DNA of 62,820 bases. Source: Chloroflexota bacterium. Lineage in GTDB: Bacteria > Chloroflexota > Dehalococcoidia > Lucifugimonadales > UBA826. The DNA is taken from assembly GCA_003228105.1 (NCBI GenBank), contig QGNN01000004.1, forward strand, positions 1 to 62,820, written 5' to 3'. Of the stretch, positions 40,558 to 49,769 are shown one piece after another. Both the position numbers and the translations under genes were made by a program. The notes under the pieces are model-generated. The model was given only the letters and a program-made list of their open reading frames with translations. It did not search any database and was not told the origin of the DNA. Positions within the stretch are counted from its first letter, which is position 1; every line of letters begins with the position of its first letter.

Positions 40558-41430
40558 ATGAAAGTCCATTTAGTAGACGGAACATATGAATTATTTCGAT
40601 CCCATTTTGGGCAACCTGAGAGATTAGCACCTGACGGAATGCATGTTTCAGCCATCAGAGGGTTGATAATGACCTTGATATCTTTACTACATCAACCTGA
40701 AGTTACTCACGTAGCAGTTGCCTTTGACAGTTCAATTAAGTCTTTTAGAAATGAGTTGCTACCAACTTACAAGGATGGGTCGGACACCCCTTTAGAGTTG
40801 AAAATGCAATTTCCATTAGCTGAGAGGGTAGTAAATGCGCTTGGTATAGTGTCATGGCCTATGCATGATTATGAAGCCGACGATGCATTGGCCACAGCGG
40901 CATTACTCTATTCAAAGCAGGACACAGTGCAGCAGGTAATCATTTGTTCACCCGACAAGGATTTATGTCAAATGGTTTCTGGAGATCAAATCGTATGTCT
41001 AGACAGGAAAAATAATTTTGTCCTGGACGAATCCGGTGTTCTTGAAAAATTTGGTATTTTACCGATATCAATACCCGATTATTTGGGACTGGTTGGCGAC
41101 ACTGCAGATAATATTCCTGGTATTCCAAGATGGGGCGCGAAATCTAGTTCTACTCTTCTTAACCGGTATATTCACATAGAGGACATACCAAATACTTATG
41201 AACTTTGGGATGTCTCTGTAAGGGGAGCGGCAGCTCTAAGTTTGAGCCTTGAAGATAATAGGGAGAAAGCTCGCCTATACCGGGAAATCGCTACAGTTCG
41301 TACTGATTTGGAAATTACTGAAACCCTTAAAGAGTTAGAATGGCTAGGGGCTTCAAAGAATCTTTTTCCATCTTTGTGCCGTGAATTGGGTTTGGGTAAT
41401 TTATCAAACCGGCCTCAAAAATGGCAGTAG
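40558..41430 (+). CDS. stand-alone 5'-3' exonuclease (flap endonuclease, PIN/H3TH)
   Basis: MHDYEADDALATAALL; IICSPDKDLCQMV; GLVGDTADNIPGIPRWGAKSSSTLL. Confidence 0.88.
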   Translation: MKVHLVDGTYELFRSHFGQPERLAPDGMHVSAIRGLIMTLISLLHQPEVTHVAVAFDSSIKSFRNELLPTYKDGSDTPLELKMQFPLAERVVNALGIVSWPMHDYEADDALATAALLYSKQDTVQQVIICSPDKDLCQMVSGDQIVCLDRKNNFVLDESGVLEKFGILPISIPDYLGLVGDTADNIPGIPRWGAKSSSTLLNRYIHIEDIPNTYELWDVSVRGAAALSLSLEDNREKARLYREIATVRTDLEITETLKELEWLGASKNLFPSLCRELGLGNLSNRPQKWQ

Positions 41431-41450
41431 GATCAAGGTTAATTTACTGA

Positions 41451-42650
41451 CTAATTTTTAGACAAATATTTATTGTATAACTGGTAACCAATCAAGACTG
41501 CCGCGATTGATATATACCCGTAGGTGAATAACATGCGTTGATCAGTTTCGGTAAATGGTAGGTGTGCTAGGAACATTACTAATAAGATAACTCCTGATTT
41601 CCACCCAATAACTCGGGGCAAAACCAATATTATTCCCAGTAGAGATACAGCAGCCGTTAATAAGAATTCCACGGATTGCATATTATTCAACGGGAAGCTT
41701 AATAATTCTCCAGCAGATAGACTGAAAATCCCGACCATGCTGCCAACTAACAAAGTGAGTTGATTGACTTCAGCAGATATTAAAGTTGTTAATCCTGCGA
41801 CTGGATTTGCTCTCAGGCTAAATAGGACAGCTATTATTATTTCAGGCGATTCTGAGGCTAATGGGGCAATCCATTGTATCAAGAGGAAGTCGCTAATACC
41901 AAGATTACGGCCCGTATCGATAAGGGAATGAACGAACGGTTCTGCTGCGACGAGTATAACAAAGGCCGAATAAGCGAAGAGCCCTAACACAATCAGTCTC
42001 CTCACCACCTTAGATTGCTCTCCTATCGCTAGAGAGGGGCCCATTAATTCCGGCTCCTCTGACTCTTTGGTTGAACTTAACCAAAGATAAACCACGTACA
42101 GGGCAATCAAGGCAGCAGCAACTATCAGATGTACCTGCTGCATAAAAAATATTAAAAAAGTAACAGCAGTTGCGATGGATAGCATTAATATTTCAAGCCC
42201 CATAGTATTTGCCATGTTTAATGAGGACCTTCTCTTGATCCAGAATATTAGGATCACGGCAGACCAACCAAGCCCAATTAGTAGGCGGTTTGCGCCAGTC
42301 ACATTGGCTGCCACCCTTTCCATTTCTGGCGTTACTATGGCACTAGCAGTGTCATATGATTGGCCAGCGTCCCAAGCTAGCACAGCTTCCACAGCATACT
42401 CGGGAAGAATTGCGATCAAGGCTAGTATTGCAATGGCAAAAGATGCGGATATATCTAACTGTGCAGCCTCTGCAGCCCAAGAAATTAAGAATGCGGCTCC
42501 CACAATACCCATTCCAAAAAGGAATACGTCCAAAATTGGGTGGAAATGCAGACCCCCAAAAACCATCGTAACCGATGGAACCCCCAGGCACGCGAAACCT
42601 GCGAGTAGAATCCAGGATACTGAATGACTATTGTGATCAGTCACAATCAC
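41451..42650 (-). CDS. sodium/calcium exchanger-family membrane protein
   Basis: About 10 TM segments; ALIAILPEYAVEAVLAW and PLASESPEIIIAVLFSLR alpha-repeat-like motifs. Confidence 0.75.
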   Translation of the reverse strand: MIVTDHNSHSVSWILLAGFACLGVPSVTMVFGGLHFHPILDVFLFGMGIVGAAFLISWAAEAAQLDISASFAIAILALIAILPEYAVEAVLAWDAGQSYDTASAIVTPEMERVAANVTGANRLLIGLGWSAVILIFWIKRRSSLNMANTMGLEILMLSIATAVTFLIFFMQQVHLIVAAALIALYVVYLWLSSTKESEEPELMGPSLAIGEQSKVVRRLIVLGLFAYSAFVILVAAEPFVHSLIDTGRNLGISDFLLIQWIAPLASESPEIIIAVLFSLRANPVAGLTTLISAEVNQLTLLVGSMVGIFSLSAGELLSFPLNNMQSVEFLLTAAVSLLGIILVLPRVIGWKSGVILLVMFLAHLPFTETDQRMLFTYGYISIAAVLIGYQLYNKYLSKN

Positions 42651-42882
42651 TTTGTTGCCTCCACATTATTTTATAAATCACACCTATTGTCCAAACTATG
42701 CGCCTGCTCAATGATTTCATCGTGCAACAGGGCAAAATCTAAGCATATTATATTTCCTACTGTTGATTATTCATAGTTATTCAACTAGAATTCTACGGTT
42801 GGACGGGGAGTGACTGCGGTTAGGTTCATACCCTCTTGTTTGGAAGGTTATTTTAAAGTGATGAATTAGGCACGGAAATGAC

Positions 42883-42911
42883 TTGACATCCCTTGGGGTG
42901 GTGCATACCAT
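42883..42911 (+). promoter_or_regulatory. candidate sigma70 promoter for collagen-like lipoprotein gene
   Basis: TTGACA (42883-42888) - 17 nt - TACCAT (42906-42911). Confidence 0.45.
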
Positions 42912-43021
42912 AAAACTGTTCATTCACCGTTGCTAGAGCTTGCTGCTGTTTTGCTGCTTGTTCTTCCAGCGTATAAGTTTGTACTAAAATTCGTTCCTTT
43001 ATCAGATAAGAAGGGGGTCAA

Positions 43022-43873
43022 ATGGGAAAGCTAATTAGCCTTCAGGCGTTGTCAACAGCCCTGGTTTTCTCAGTATTGTTATTTGTATTATCCGCATGTG
43101 CACCAGGTGCTGCCGGTCAACCTGGCCTTCCAGGTAACCCTGGTAGTGCTGGAGTGAATGGTTCTCAGGGACCGCAAGGAGAGCCTGGCCTTCCAGGTTT
43201 GCCTGGCAACCCTGGCCAAGGTGGTGCTCCTGGTCTTCAAGGACCAGCAGGCCCGGATGGTTCTGACGCTGCGGCGCCAGGAGGCAACATAACTGTTAGT
43301 AAACAGAAGATGTCAATGTCTGAGAAATTTAGTGTTGCTGGTTCAGGGTTTCAACCAAATGAACCAGTTGTGATACAGCTTAGAATCGACTCAACTTTAT
43401 CACCAATTATTGGTGATGGAAGAGGTTCTCAAGTAACTGCTAATGGTGCAGGAGCCTTTGAAATATCTTTTGACTTTATGTCTGAAGAGGGAGCTATTAT
43501 AAGCAGAGCGGGTGGCCCTTCCTCTGTGTTCGCGCAGGGTGGAAGTGGTAGCAAAGCAAGTGCCCCTATTACAATAGTGTCAGTGTCTTCTCCAGCTGGG
43601 TCCGTATCGGCTAGCTTGGCAGCGACACCTGCAGAGGCTGGCGGTACTTCCGTTGTTTACGGCGCAGGATTTTCAGCTGGTGAAATGATTAGCATCATCG
43701 GTGTTGGTGCAGCCGGCGGAGTTGATAAGATATTGGCAGGAGGAGAAGCAAATGCTTCAGGTGCCTTCCAAATTGACATTAAGGCCACGCTGGACGCTGG
43801 TCTCTATACACTTGTTGCTATAGGTTCCTCTAATTCAGAAGCCACCGCTCCGTTATTAGTAGTTGATAAATAA
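43022..43873 (+). CDS. collagen-like Gly-X-Y repeat lipoprotein with Ig/IPT-like C-terminal repeats
   Basis: Signal peptide with lipobox [54 protein letters not shown]; two beta-type repeats following. Confidence 0.8.
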   Translation: MGKLISLQALSTALVFSVLLFVLSACAPGAAGQPGLPGNPGSAGVNGSQGPQGEPGLPGLPGNPGQGGAPGLQGPAGPDGSDAAAPGGNITVSKQKMSMSEKFSVAGSGFQPNEPVVIQLRIDSTLSPIIGDGRGSQVTANGAGAFEISFDFMSEEGAIISRAGGPSSVFAQGGSGSKASAPITIVSVSSPAGSVSASLAATPAEAGGTSVVYGAGFSAGEMISIIGVGAAGGVDKILAGGEANASGAFQIDIKATLDAGLYTLVAIGSSNSEATAPLLVVDK

Positions 43874-43932
43874 ATAACCTCATTTCCTAACTGAATTTCA
43901 TATTTGGTTGGATAATGTAGGAGTTAGCGGAT

Positions 43933-43968
43933 AAAAGGCTCTCAAACTTAACTGTTTGGGAGCCTTTT
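43933..43968 (+). terminator. rho-independent terminator after collagen-like gene
   Basis: AAAAGGCTCTCAAACttaactGTTTGGGAGCCTTTT. Confidence 0.85.
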
Positions 43969-44053
43969 AAATTTCACGTATATGAAATCCTTACAATCGG
44001 GGATGAATCAATTCTCTGAATTTGAATGTTAGAAGTACTTAACGAAAAGTTGG

Positions 44054-44271
44054 TTACGGCGCAGGATGTTTAGCTAGTGAAATGGTTAGCATCATCTGTG
44101 CTGGTGCAGCCGGCGGAGTTGATAATGATATTGGCTGGAGGAGAAGCAAATGCTTCAGGTGCCTTCCAAATTGACGTTAAGGCCACTCTGGACGCTGGGT
44201 CTCTGCACTTGTTGGTAAAGGTTCCTCTAATCCAGAAGCCGCCGCCCCCGTTATTACTAGCTAATAGATAA
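44054..44271 (+). pseudogene. decayed duplicate of the 3' end of the collagen-like lipoprotein gene
   Basis: Matches unit A coding part but with substitutions, indels and in-frame stops; ORF 44077..44271 retains only [24 protein letters not shown] in frame. Confidence 0.8.
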
Positions 44272-44332
44272 GCAACCTCATTGCCTAACAGAATTTTATA
44301 TTTGGTTGGATAATGTAGGAGTTAGCGGATAT

Positions 44333-44366
44333 AAGGCTTCCAAACTTGACTATTTGGGAGCCTTTT
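44333..44366 (+). terminator. duplicated rho-independent terminator
   Basis: AAGGCTTCCAAACttgactATTTGGGAGCCTTTT, copy of 43933-43968 hairpin. Confidence 0.7.
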
Positions 44367-44650
44367 AAATTTCATGTATATGAAATCCTTACAATCGGAG
44401 ATGAATCAATTCTTTGAATTTGAATGTTAGAAGTTCCTAACGAAAATAGGCTCAGTAACTATTATTATAGGCTAGACTTATGTTAACAAAGTCTTGGGTG
44501 TGATAGAGAGTATTAGATATTTCAAATTATAGGACAAGTTGAGTCTGTCTTGGACACTAACAGTCGATTTGTAGGATGCTCACGATATCATGGAACAATC
44601 GGCGGTATAGTCACTGTAAAACGTGGTTATGTTTTGTTTTCTTAAGCCTA

Positions 44651-45907
44651 TTAGATTTTAAGGATCTTTATTTCCCTAAGTCTTCTACCTACTGTAGAAA
44701 TCACTTCAATCGATAGATTGTTGTAGGAAAACTTATCTCCAGGACTCGGAATTTTTCCAAGTTCATGTAAAACGAATCCTCCAATAGTGTCAAACCCTTC
44801 ACCTTCAAAAGAAGCTCCGATAGAAAGAGTGATGTCATCGATTGCTATACTAGCGTCCATGTAGAATTCATTTTTTTCTACCTCCCTTATTCCTAGTTCC
44901 CGTGTATCAAATTCGTCATGAAGTTCTCCCACGATTTCCTCGACTAAGTCTTCCACTGTAACGAGACCTGATACCCCACCGTATTCGTCTATCACTATAG
45001 CCATCTGCATTCGTTTGTCTTGAAAGTCGGTTAACAAAAACTCTAGTGTTTTTGATTCAGGTATAAACAACACTGGACGAAGGAATTTTCCCAATTCAAC
45101 ATCAACATTTGATTTCGCAGATCTTATTTGACCTAGGATGTCCATTGAGTGTGCTATACCTTCAATTTGGTCCGTTTCATTTCTGTATATTGGTATTTTG
45201 CTATGGCCTTCCCTGATCATTATGTCCACCACATCATTTATAGAGGTTGATATATCCACAGTGATCATATCTACTCTGGGAATCATAATTTCCCTCACAA
45301 CTGTTTTATCTAATTGGAAGACACCCCGTATCATTCGGACTTCATGTTCTTCGAGAGGCTCACCTTCGTCGTCCATTTGCATCGCAATATTACTGTTTTC
45401 ACTGATAGCTGATGGATTTTCCTCAACAGTACTTATTTCTATTAGACGTTCTTGAGAACGTGTGATTGGTCTCAGAGTTGTACCAATGAAGATAACTAAC
45501 CTATAGATTCGAACCGCGATTCTAGGCCCACTGTGCCGTCCAGCCACCTTTGCTATTGTTTCTAACACCCCTAGAACTATAAGGGTGGATATGGCTATGA
45601 GACTTATTCGTCCGAAATCATAGGATGTAAGTTGATTCTCAGAGGGTTGATAAAAAATGAAATAGCAATTTATCACTGCTGATGCTAGAGATATCGTTTT
45701 TATGATTGAAAATGCTGAATTTGACTGGTCAGTCTTACGGAAAAGGTCCTCTAATTTCTCTAATCCGGACCTTTCTTCACTTCGCCATATGAATATGGAT
45801 TCTCTGGTAACAGTACCAATTACATGTTGTATAAAGCTTATTAATGTGAAAAGTGTGATCGAAACTATAACGGTTAAACTTGATAAATCACTTATATCAG
45901 TGTCCAA
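44651..45907 (-). CDS. hemolysin/CorC-HlyC family transporter with CBS pair
   Basis: VVREIMIPRVDMITVD; MAIVIDEYGGVSGLVTVEDLVEEIVGEL; C-terminal CorC_HlyC domain. Confidence 0.9.
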   Translation of the reverse strand: MDTDISDLSSLTVIVSITLFTLISFIQHVIGTVTRESIFIWRSEERSGLEKLEDLFRKTDQSNSAFSIIKTISLASAVINCYFIFYQPSENQLTSYDFGRISLIAISTLIVLGVLETIAKVAGRHSGPRIAVRIYRLVIFIGTTLRPITRSQERLIEISTVEENPSAISENSNIAMQMDDEGEPLEEHEVRMIRGVFQLDKTVVREIMIPRVDMITVDISTSINDVVDIMIREGHSKIPIYRNETDQIEGIAHSMDILGQIRSAKSNVDVELGKFLRPVLFIPESKTLEFLLTDFQDKRMQMAIVIDEYGGVSGLVTVEDLVEEIVGELHDEFDTRELGIREVEKNEFYMDASIAIDDITLSIGASFEGEGFDTIGGFVLHELGKIPSPGDKFSYNNLSIEVISTVGRRLREIKILKI

Positions 45908-45919
45908 TTTGGCTTGGGT

Positions 45920-47308
45920 CTATGAAGACCTATCCTCCTTTAAAATCCGAGCTGGGGAACCGACTCCTTTTGCAAAATCAGGGATATCCTTTGTGACTAT
46001 TGATCCTGCCCCTGTGATAGATTGTTTCCCGATGGTCACTGGGGCGACCAGCTTTGTATCAGATCCAATGAAGGCGTTGTCCTTTATAGTGGTTCTACTT
46101 TTTTGTTCACCATCGTAGTTACAGGTTATAGTCCCTGCCCCTATATTAACATTGGAACCTATATCTGAGTCCCCAAGATAGCAATGGTGACCTGATTTTG
46201 TACCGCGACCTAATGTACTGTTTTTTATTTCCACGTAATTACCTATACTAACATCCTCGTTTAGGATAGACCCCTCTTTAATATGGCTATATGGCCCGAT
46301 TGATACGTTATCATGAATCATGGCGGATGCGATGGTTGAGGACCTGATTACACAAGAGGCCCCAATAGAACTATTGGTAATTTCGCAATTTGGACCTATT
46401 TCGCAATTTGAAGAAATATTGGTACTTCCTCTGATATGAGTGTTCGGAAAAATTACGGTGTCAGGGCCAACCAATACTTCCAGGTCAATGTATGTCGTAT
46501 CAGGATCTATAATTTTTACTCCAGTCTCCATTAGGCTCTCACAAGTTGCGGTTCTCAATATTTTTTCGGCTTTTGCCAAATCTGATTTATTGTTCACTCC
46601 CATTATTTCTTGATAATCCGTACTAATGGATTCAATAGTCAAGTTTATACTTTCAGCAAAAAGTATCAGATCTGTGAGGAAAAACTCCCCAGATTTGGAC
46701 GGCTTTAGAGATTCCAAAGCTGCCCATAGCCATGAAGTTTTGAAACAATAGGCCCCTGCATTGATTTCATTGATAAGTAGTTGCGCTCCATTGGCTTCGG
46801 ATTCTTCTACTACGTTAGTCACTTTCCCTTTAGCATTTCGAACTATACGGCCGAAGTCTCTAGGATCGGGGACTCTTCCGGTTAGTAAGGTAAGGTCGGC
46901 CTTCGATGATTTGTGCTGTTTCATAAGGTCGGAGAGAGTTTCTGTTTTAATCAAAGGCATATCGCCATTTATAACAAGGATATTCTCAATGTTGGACACC
47001 GTCTGCCTACATTGCAATAAAGCGTGTCCGCTTCCTATTGGGTGTTTTTGGACCGCAATAGCTATATTTTCTTCGAAAGTTTCTTTGAATGATTCATGAG
47101 AAGGTGGTACAACAGCAATGATATCGTGTATTCCAGCCTTGGTTATTGAATCCATAACTAGCGTTATCATTGGTTTTCCAGACAGCTTATGAAGCACCTT
47201 CGGTAGACTGGATTTCATCCTAGTCCCCGCCCCGGCTGCTAATATAATCGCTTTGAAGTCAGGCATTATGTTCATTAAAGTCAATTTGATTAACCAGTAT
47301 TTCACCAA
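45920..47308 (-). CDS. glmU: bifunctional N-acetylglucosamine-1-phosphate uridyltransferase/acetyltransferase
   Basis: AIILAAGAGTRMKSSLPKVLHKLSGKPMI; left-handed beta-helix hexapeptides; GAGTITCNYDGEQKSRTTIKDNAFIGSDTKLVAPVTIG; start likely at MPDFKAIIL. Confidence 0.95.
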   Translation of the reverse strand: MVKYWLIKLTLMNIMPDFKAIILAAGAGTRMKSSLPKVLHKLSGKPMITLVMDSITKAGIHDIIAVVPPSHESFKETFEENIAIAVQKHPIGSGHALLQCRQTVSNIENILVINGDMPLIKTETLSDLMKQHKSSKADLTLLTGRVPDPRDFGRIVRNAKGKVTNVVEESEANGAQLLINEINAGAYCFKTSWLWAALESLKPSKSGEFFLTDLILFAESINLTIESISTDYQEIMGVNNKSDLAKAEKILRTATCESLMETGVKIIDPDTTYIDLEVLVGPDTVIFPNTHIRGSTNISSNCEIGPNCEITNSSIGASCVIRSSTIASAMIHDNVSIGPYSHIKEGSILNEDVSIGNYVEIKNSTLGRGTKSGHHCYLGDSDIGSNVNIGAGTITCNYDGEQKSRTTIKDNAFIGSDTKLVAPVTIGKQSITGAGSIVTKDIPDFAKGVGSPARILKEDRSS

Positions 47309-47335
47309 CTGAAAAAATACATAATTATTACAAGT

Positions 47336-48088
47336 CTACTGAGCTGTAATTCCTCCATCTATGACCAATTCAGAGCCTGTCATATATGAAGATTCATCAG
47401 AGGCTAGGAATAAGACACCCATAGCGACGTCTTCTATAGTTCCTATGCGTCCCAAAGGTATCTTAGATATGGAGTTTTGTCTTCCCTCCGGAGTGGATAT
47501 ATTATCTGCGATCATATCTGTGTCTATGGGGCCAGGGTGAACAGAATTAGCTCTTATGTTATCTGAAGCATGCTGTATTGCGGTGAATTTAGTAAAAAGT
47601 CTAACCCCACCCTTTGATGCACCATAGGCTCCGCCTCCTTGGTTTCCCACTAGTCCAGCGGTAGAAGAGATGTTGATAATTGAACCACCTCCGGAATGGC
47701 GCATTTCCGGAATAGAATATTTAGTGCCCAGAAAAACCCCTTTGAGGTTCACTGCCATTATTAAGTCAAATTCCTCATTTGAGGCTTCTTCAATTGGTAT
47801 CCTACTGTATATCCCAGCATTATTTACCAGTATCGTTAAACTCTGATATTTTTCGATGGTGCTTTTGATACAATCTTTCCAACTGGTGGGAGAGGTCACA
47901 TCTAGATATATTCCGACAGCCTCACCTCCTGATCCCATTATATTTCGGGCATTTGATTGGCATGACTCTAGGTCTATATCTGCCAATACAACTTTGGCAC
48001 CTTCTTTTGCAAAAAGAGCTGCCTCAAAGGCTCCCTGCCCTTTTGCCGCTCCAGAAATTATTGCCACCTTGTTTTCCAGTCTTCCCAT
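47336..48088 (-). CDS. SDR family oxidoreductase
   Basis: [48 protein letters not shown]. Confidence 0.9.
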   Translation of the reverse strand: MGRLENKVAIISGAAKGQGAFEAALFAKEGAKVVLADIDLESCQSNARNIMGSGGEAVGIYLDVTSPTSWKDCIKSTIEKYQSLTILVNNAGIYSRIPIEEASNEEFDLIMAVNLKGVFLGTKYSIPEMRHSGGGSIINISSTAGLVGNQGGGAYGASKGGVRLFTKFTAIQHASDNIRANSVHPGPIDTDMIADNISTPEGRQNSISKIPLGRIGTIEDVAMGVLFLASDESSYMTGSELVIDGGITAQ

Positions 48089-48189
48089 GATGCTATACCT
48101 CTATGGTAGATTGCTATTAGGTATTCTATCTCAGTAGGGGTCTTTATATCATCTGAATCTTGTAATTCCGGTATACTCAGCGATATCAA

Positions 48190-48218
48190 TTGACAGAACA
48201 AGTGTTCTGTTCTAAAAT
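48190..48218 (+). promoter_or_regulatory. near-consensus promoter with a GAAC-N4-GTTC (LexA/SOS-box-like) palindrome in the spacer
   Basis: TTGACA 48190-48195, spacer 17 nt, TAAAAT 48213-48218; AGAACA-AG-TGTTCT 48195-48208. Confidence 0.6.
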
Positions 48219-48251
48219 GTTCTAAATTAGCTTATCCTACAAGGTACTTAT

Positions 48252-48503
48252 ATGAATCAATCGTTACAGTTGACTTTATCTCTGACCAATGAAGCCGGCC
48301 GCTATTCTACTTTTCAAAATGGCCTCAATATAGACAGTGGCCAAGAGGTTTTGTATCTTGGCAATGTTAGTGGTGGACCAATTACCGGTAGCAGGGGGAT
48401 AGTGAAAAAACTTTATGCTAATAAGGCTGTTGTAGATATGGGACAGGTAGGGACGTGGAATGTCCCATATTATTTTTTGGCTGATACAACCAAAGTTGCT
48501 TAA
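48252..48503 (+). CDS. hypothetical protein (83 aa), putatively SOS-regulated
   Basis: ORF with AAGG upstream of ATG and a strong promoter; small beta-rich-looking sequence GSRGIVKKLYANKAVVDMGQVGTWNVPYYFL. Confidence 0.7.
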   Translation: MNQSLQLTLSLTNEAGRYSTFQNGLNIDSGQEVLYLGNVSGGPITGSRGIVKKLYANKAVVDMGQVGTWNVPYYFLADTTKVA

Positions 48504-49387
48504 TTAAAAAAACCTTCTTTTAGATGACTAGAAATTGTGGATGCGACCAGCATAGGTTTTTGAAGCGGCACATCATGGATGCTATGTTCTAGCCATACTG
48601 TTTCGAATTTAGCTATGTTTTTTTCTGCCTGAACTATCAAATTTTTCCGAAGTGTTTGTCTGGAAGTTTCATCATCATTCAACCTCGCTGGCATGTTGAG
48701 TACCGGGCATTTTACTGAGGAAAATAAGGAAGAAGGCCGATGATCCCAGAAAGCTTCTACCACTTTCAAGTGATTACTTCTCTTAAATCGAGGTGTTATG
48801 GTCCCGTCCGGAATTTCTTGAAAGTTTGCCATAACAATATTAATTAGATCGTTCTGAAGGGAAAGGCTATCTCGCTCCCCCCAGTCTCTTTTTGCAATTC
48901 GTTGTTTAAAAAATTCTTGCGTTAAGTTGCTGAATAAAGGAGGAGCCATATCCACAAGGGCTTTTTCCAAAGAGTTACCTGGTATGGAAGATATTTCGAT
49001 TAAACCTCCATCGACAAGACAAAGACCGCTTATCATTTCAGGGTGATGTGCTGCAAAATTCAATGCAACACTACCTCCCCATGAATGGCCAACCAACAAT
49101 GGATTATCAATTTGATTGGCTTCTAGGAAGAAATGTAAATCATTCGTGACCGTCTCGAAATCGTATCCCTGATTTGGTTTAGAAGATAATCCATGGCCTC
49201 TTTGATCTATAGCTTTCACTGAATTGGTTTCTGCTAAAAGTGGGCCAACTAGATCCCAGATTCTACAATTTGATGCTAGCCCATGAATTAATACGATATT
49301 TCTGCCTTGACCGCCCCAGTCACGGCAATTAATCGATATTGGTCCGACATTTATTAAATGCTGCTTTGGGCTTTTTTGATTATTTAT
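48500..49387 (-). CDS. alpha/beta hydrolase (canonical-start ORF is 48500..49219; homologous frame extends to ~49387 with no ATG/GTG/TTG)
   Basis: Extended frame ...NVGPISINCRDWGGQGRNIVLIHGLASNCRIWDLVGPLLAETNSVKAIDQRGHGLSSKP; nucleophile elbow VGHSWGGS. Confidence 0.8.
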   Translation of the reverse strand: MNNQKSPKQHLINVGPISINCRDWGGQGRNIVLIHGLASNCRIWDLVGPLLAETNSVKAIDQRGHGLSSKPNQGYDFETVTNDLHFFLEANQIDNPLLVGHSWGGSVALNFAAHHPEMISGLCLVDGGLIEISSIPGNSLEKALVDMAPPLFSNLTQEFFKQRIAKRDWGERDSLSLQNDLINIVMANFQEIPDGTITPRFKRSNHLKVVEAFWDHRPSSLFSSVKCPVLNMPARLNDDETSRQTLRKNLIVQAEKNIAKFETVWLEHSIHDVPLQKPMLVASTISSHLKEGFFN

Positions 49388-49734
49388 TACATAACTCCCG
49401 GTATTGAACTATGCCATTGAGCATGTTCCAAAAACTCTTTGGATGTTTTGTAAATGAATTTAGATTCATTTACAATTCTAACAATAAAACCTTGTTGAAG
49501 AAGGTTAATTCTTATTTGAACATGGTCGACAGAAAACAAGTTTCTGTCTTTTATACCTTCGTGGATCTCATCTTCCGAATATTCCGCACCTTCAGCAAAA
49601 GCCAGCATTATGAAATGAAGTGCAACCAATTTTTCCTTTAGATCGGTTGGAAAATCGGGGAGCATCGCAATGTCATTTGTCCAACGATCGAAAAGCGTTC
49701 GATAGTAGTCCGGGTCTATTGATAAATGCGGCAC
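49387..49734 (-). CDS. DUF2087-like hypothetical protein (115 aa)
   Basis: EYSEDEIHEGIKDRNLFSVDHVQIRINLLQQGFIVR pattern resembling DUF2087 winged-helix-like region. Confidence 0.55.
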   Translation of the reverse strand: MPHLSIDPDYYRTLFDRWTNDIAMLPDFPTDLKEKLVALHFIMLAFAEGAEYSEDEIHEGIKDRNLFSVDHVQIRINLLQQGFIVRIVNESKFIYKTSKEFLEHAQWHSSIPGVM

Positions 49735-49769
49735 TTATTGGATATCCGCCATTATGAGTCTTCTTATTC

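Larger units (their letters stand above)
43657..44447 (+). repeat. ~397-bp imperfect tandem direct duplication (unit A ~43657-44053, unit B ~44054-44447)
   Basis: ttacggcgcagga..., ggtgcagccggcggagttgataa, ggaggagaagcaaatgcttcaggtgccttccaaattgac, tttggttggataatgtaggagttagcggat, gaaatccttacaatcgg and gatgaatcaattct all recur once with the same offset. Confidence 0.9.

Noticed and set aside
44077-44271. 64-aa ORF after the collagen-like gene
   Set aside because: Chimeric frame within the decayed duplicate; stops and indels relative to the intact copy.
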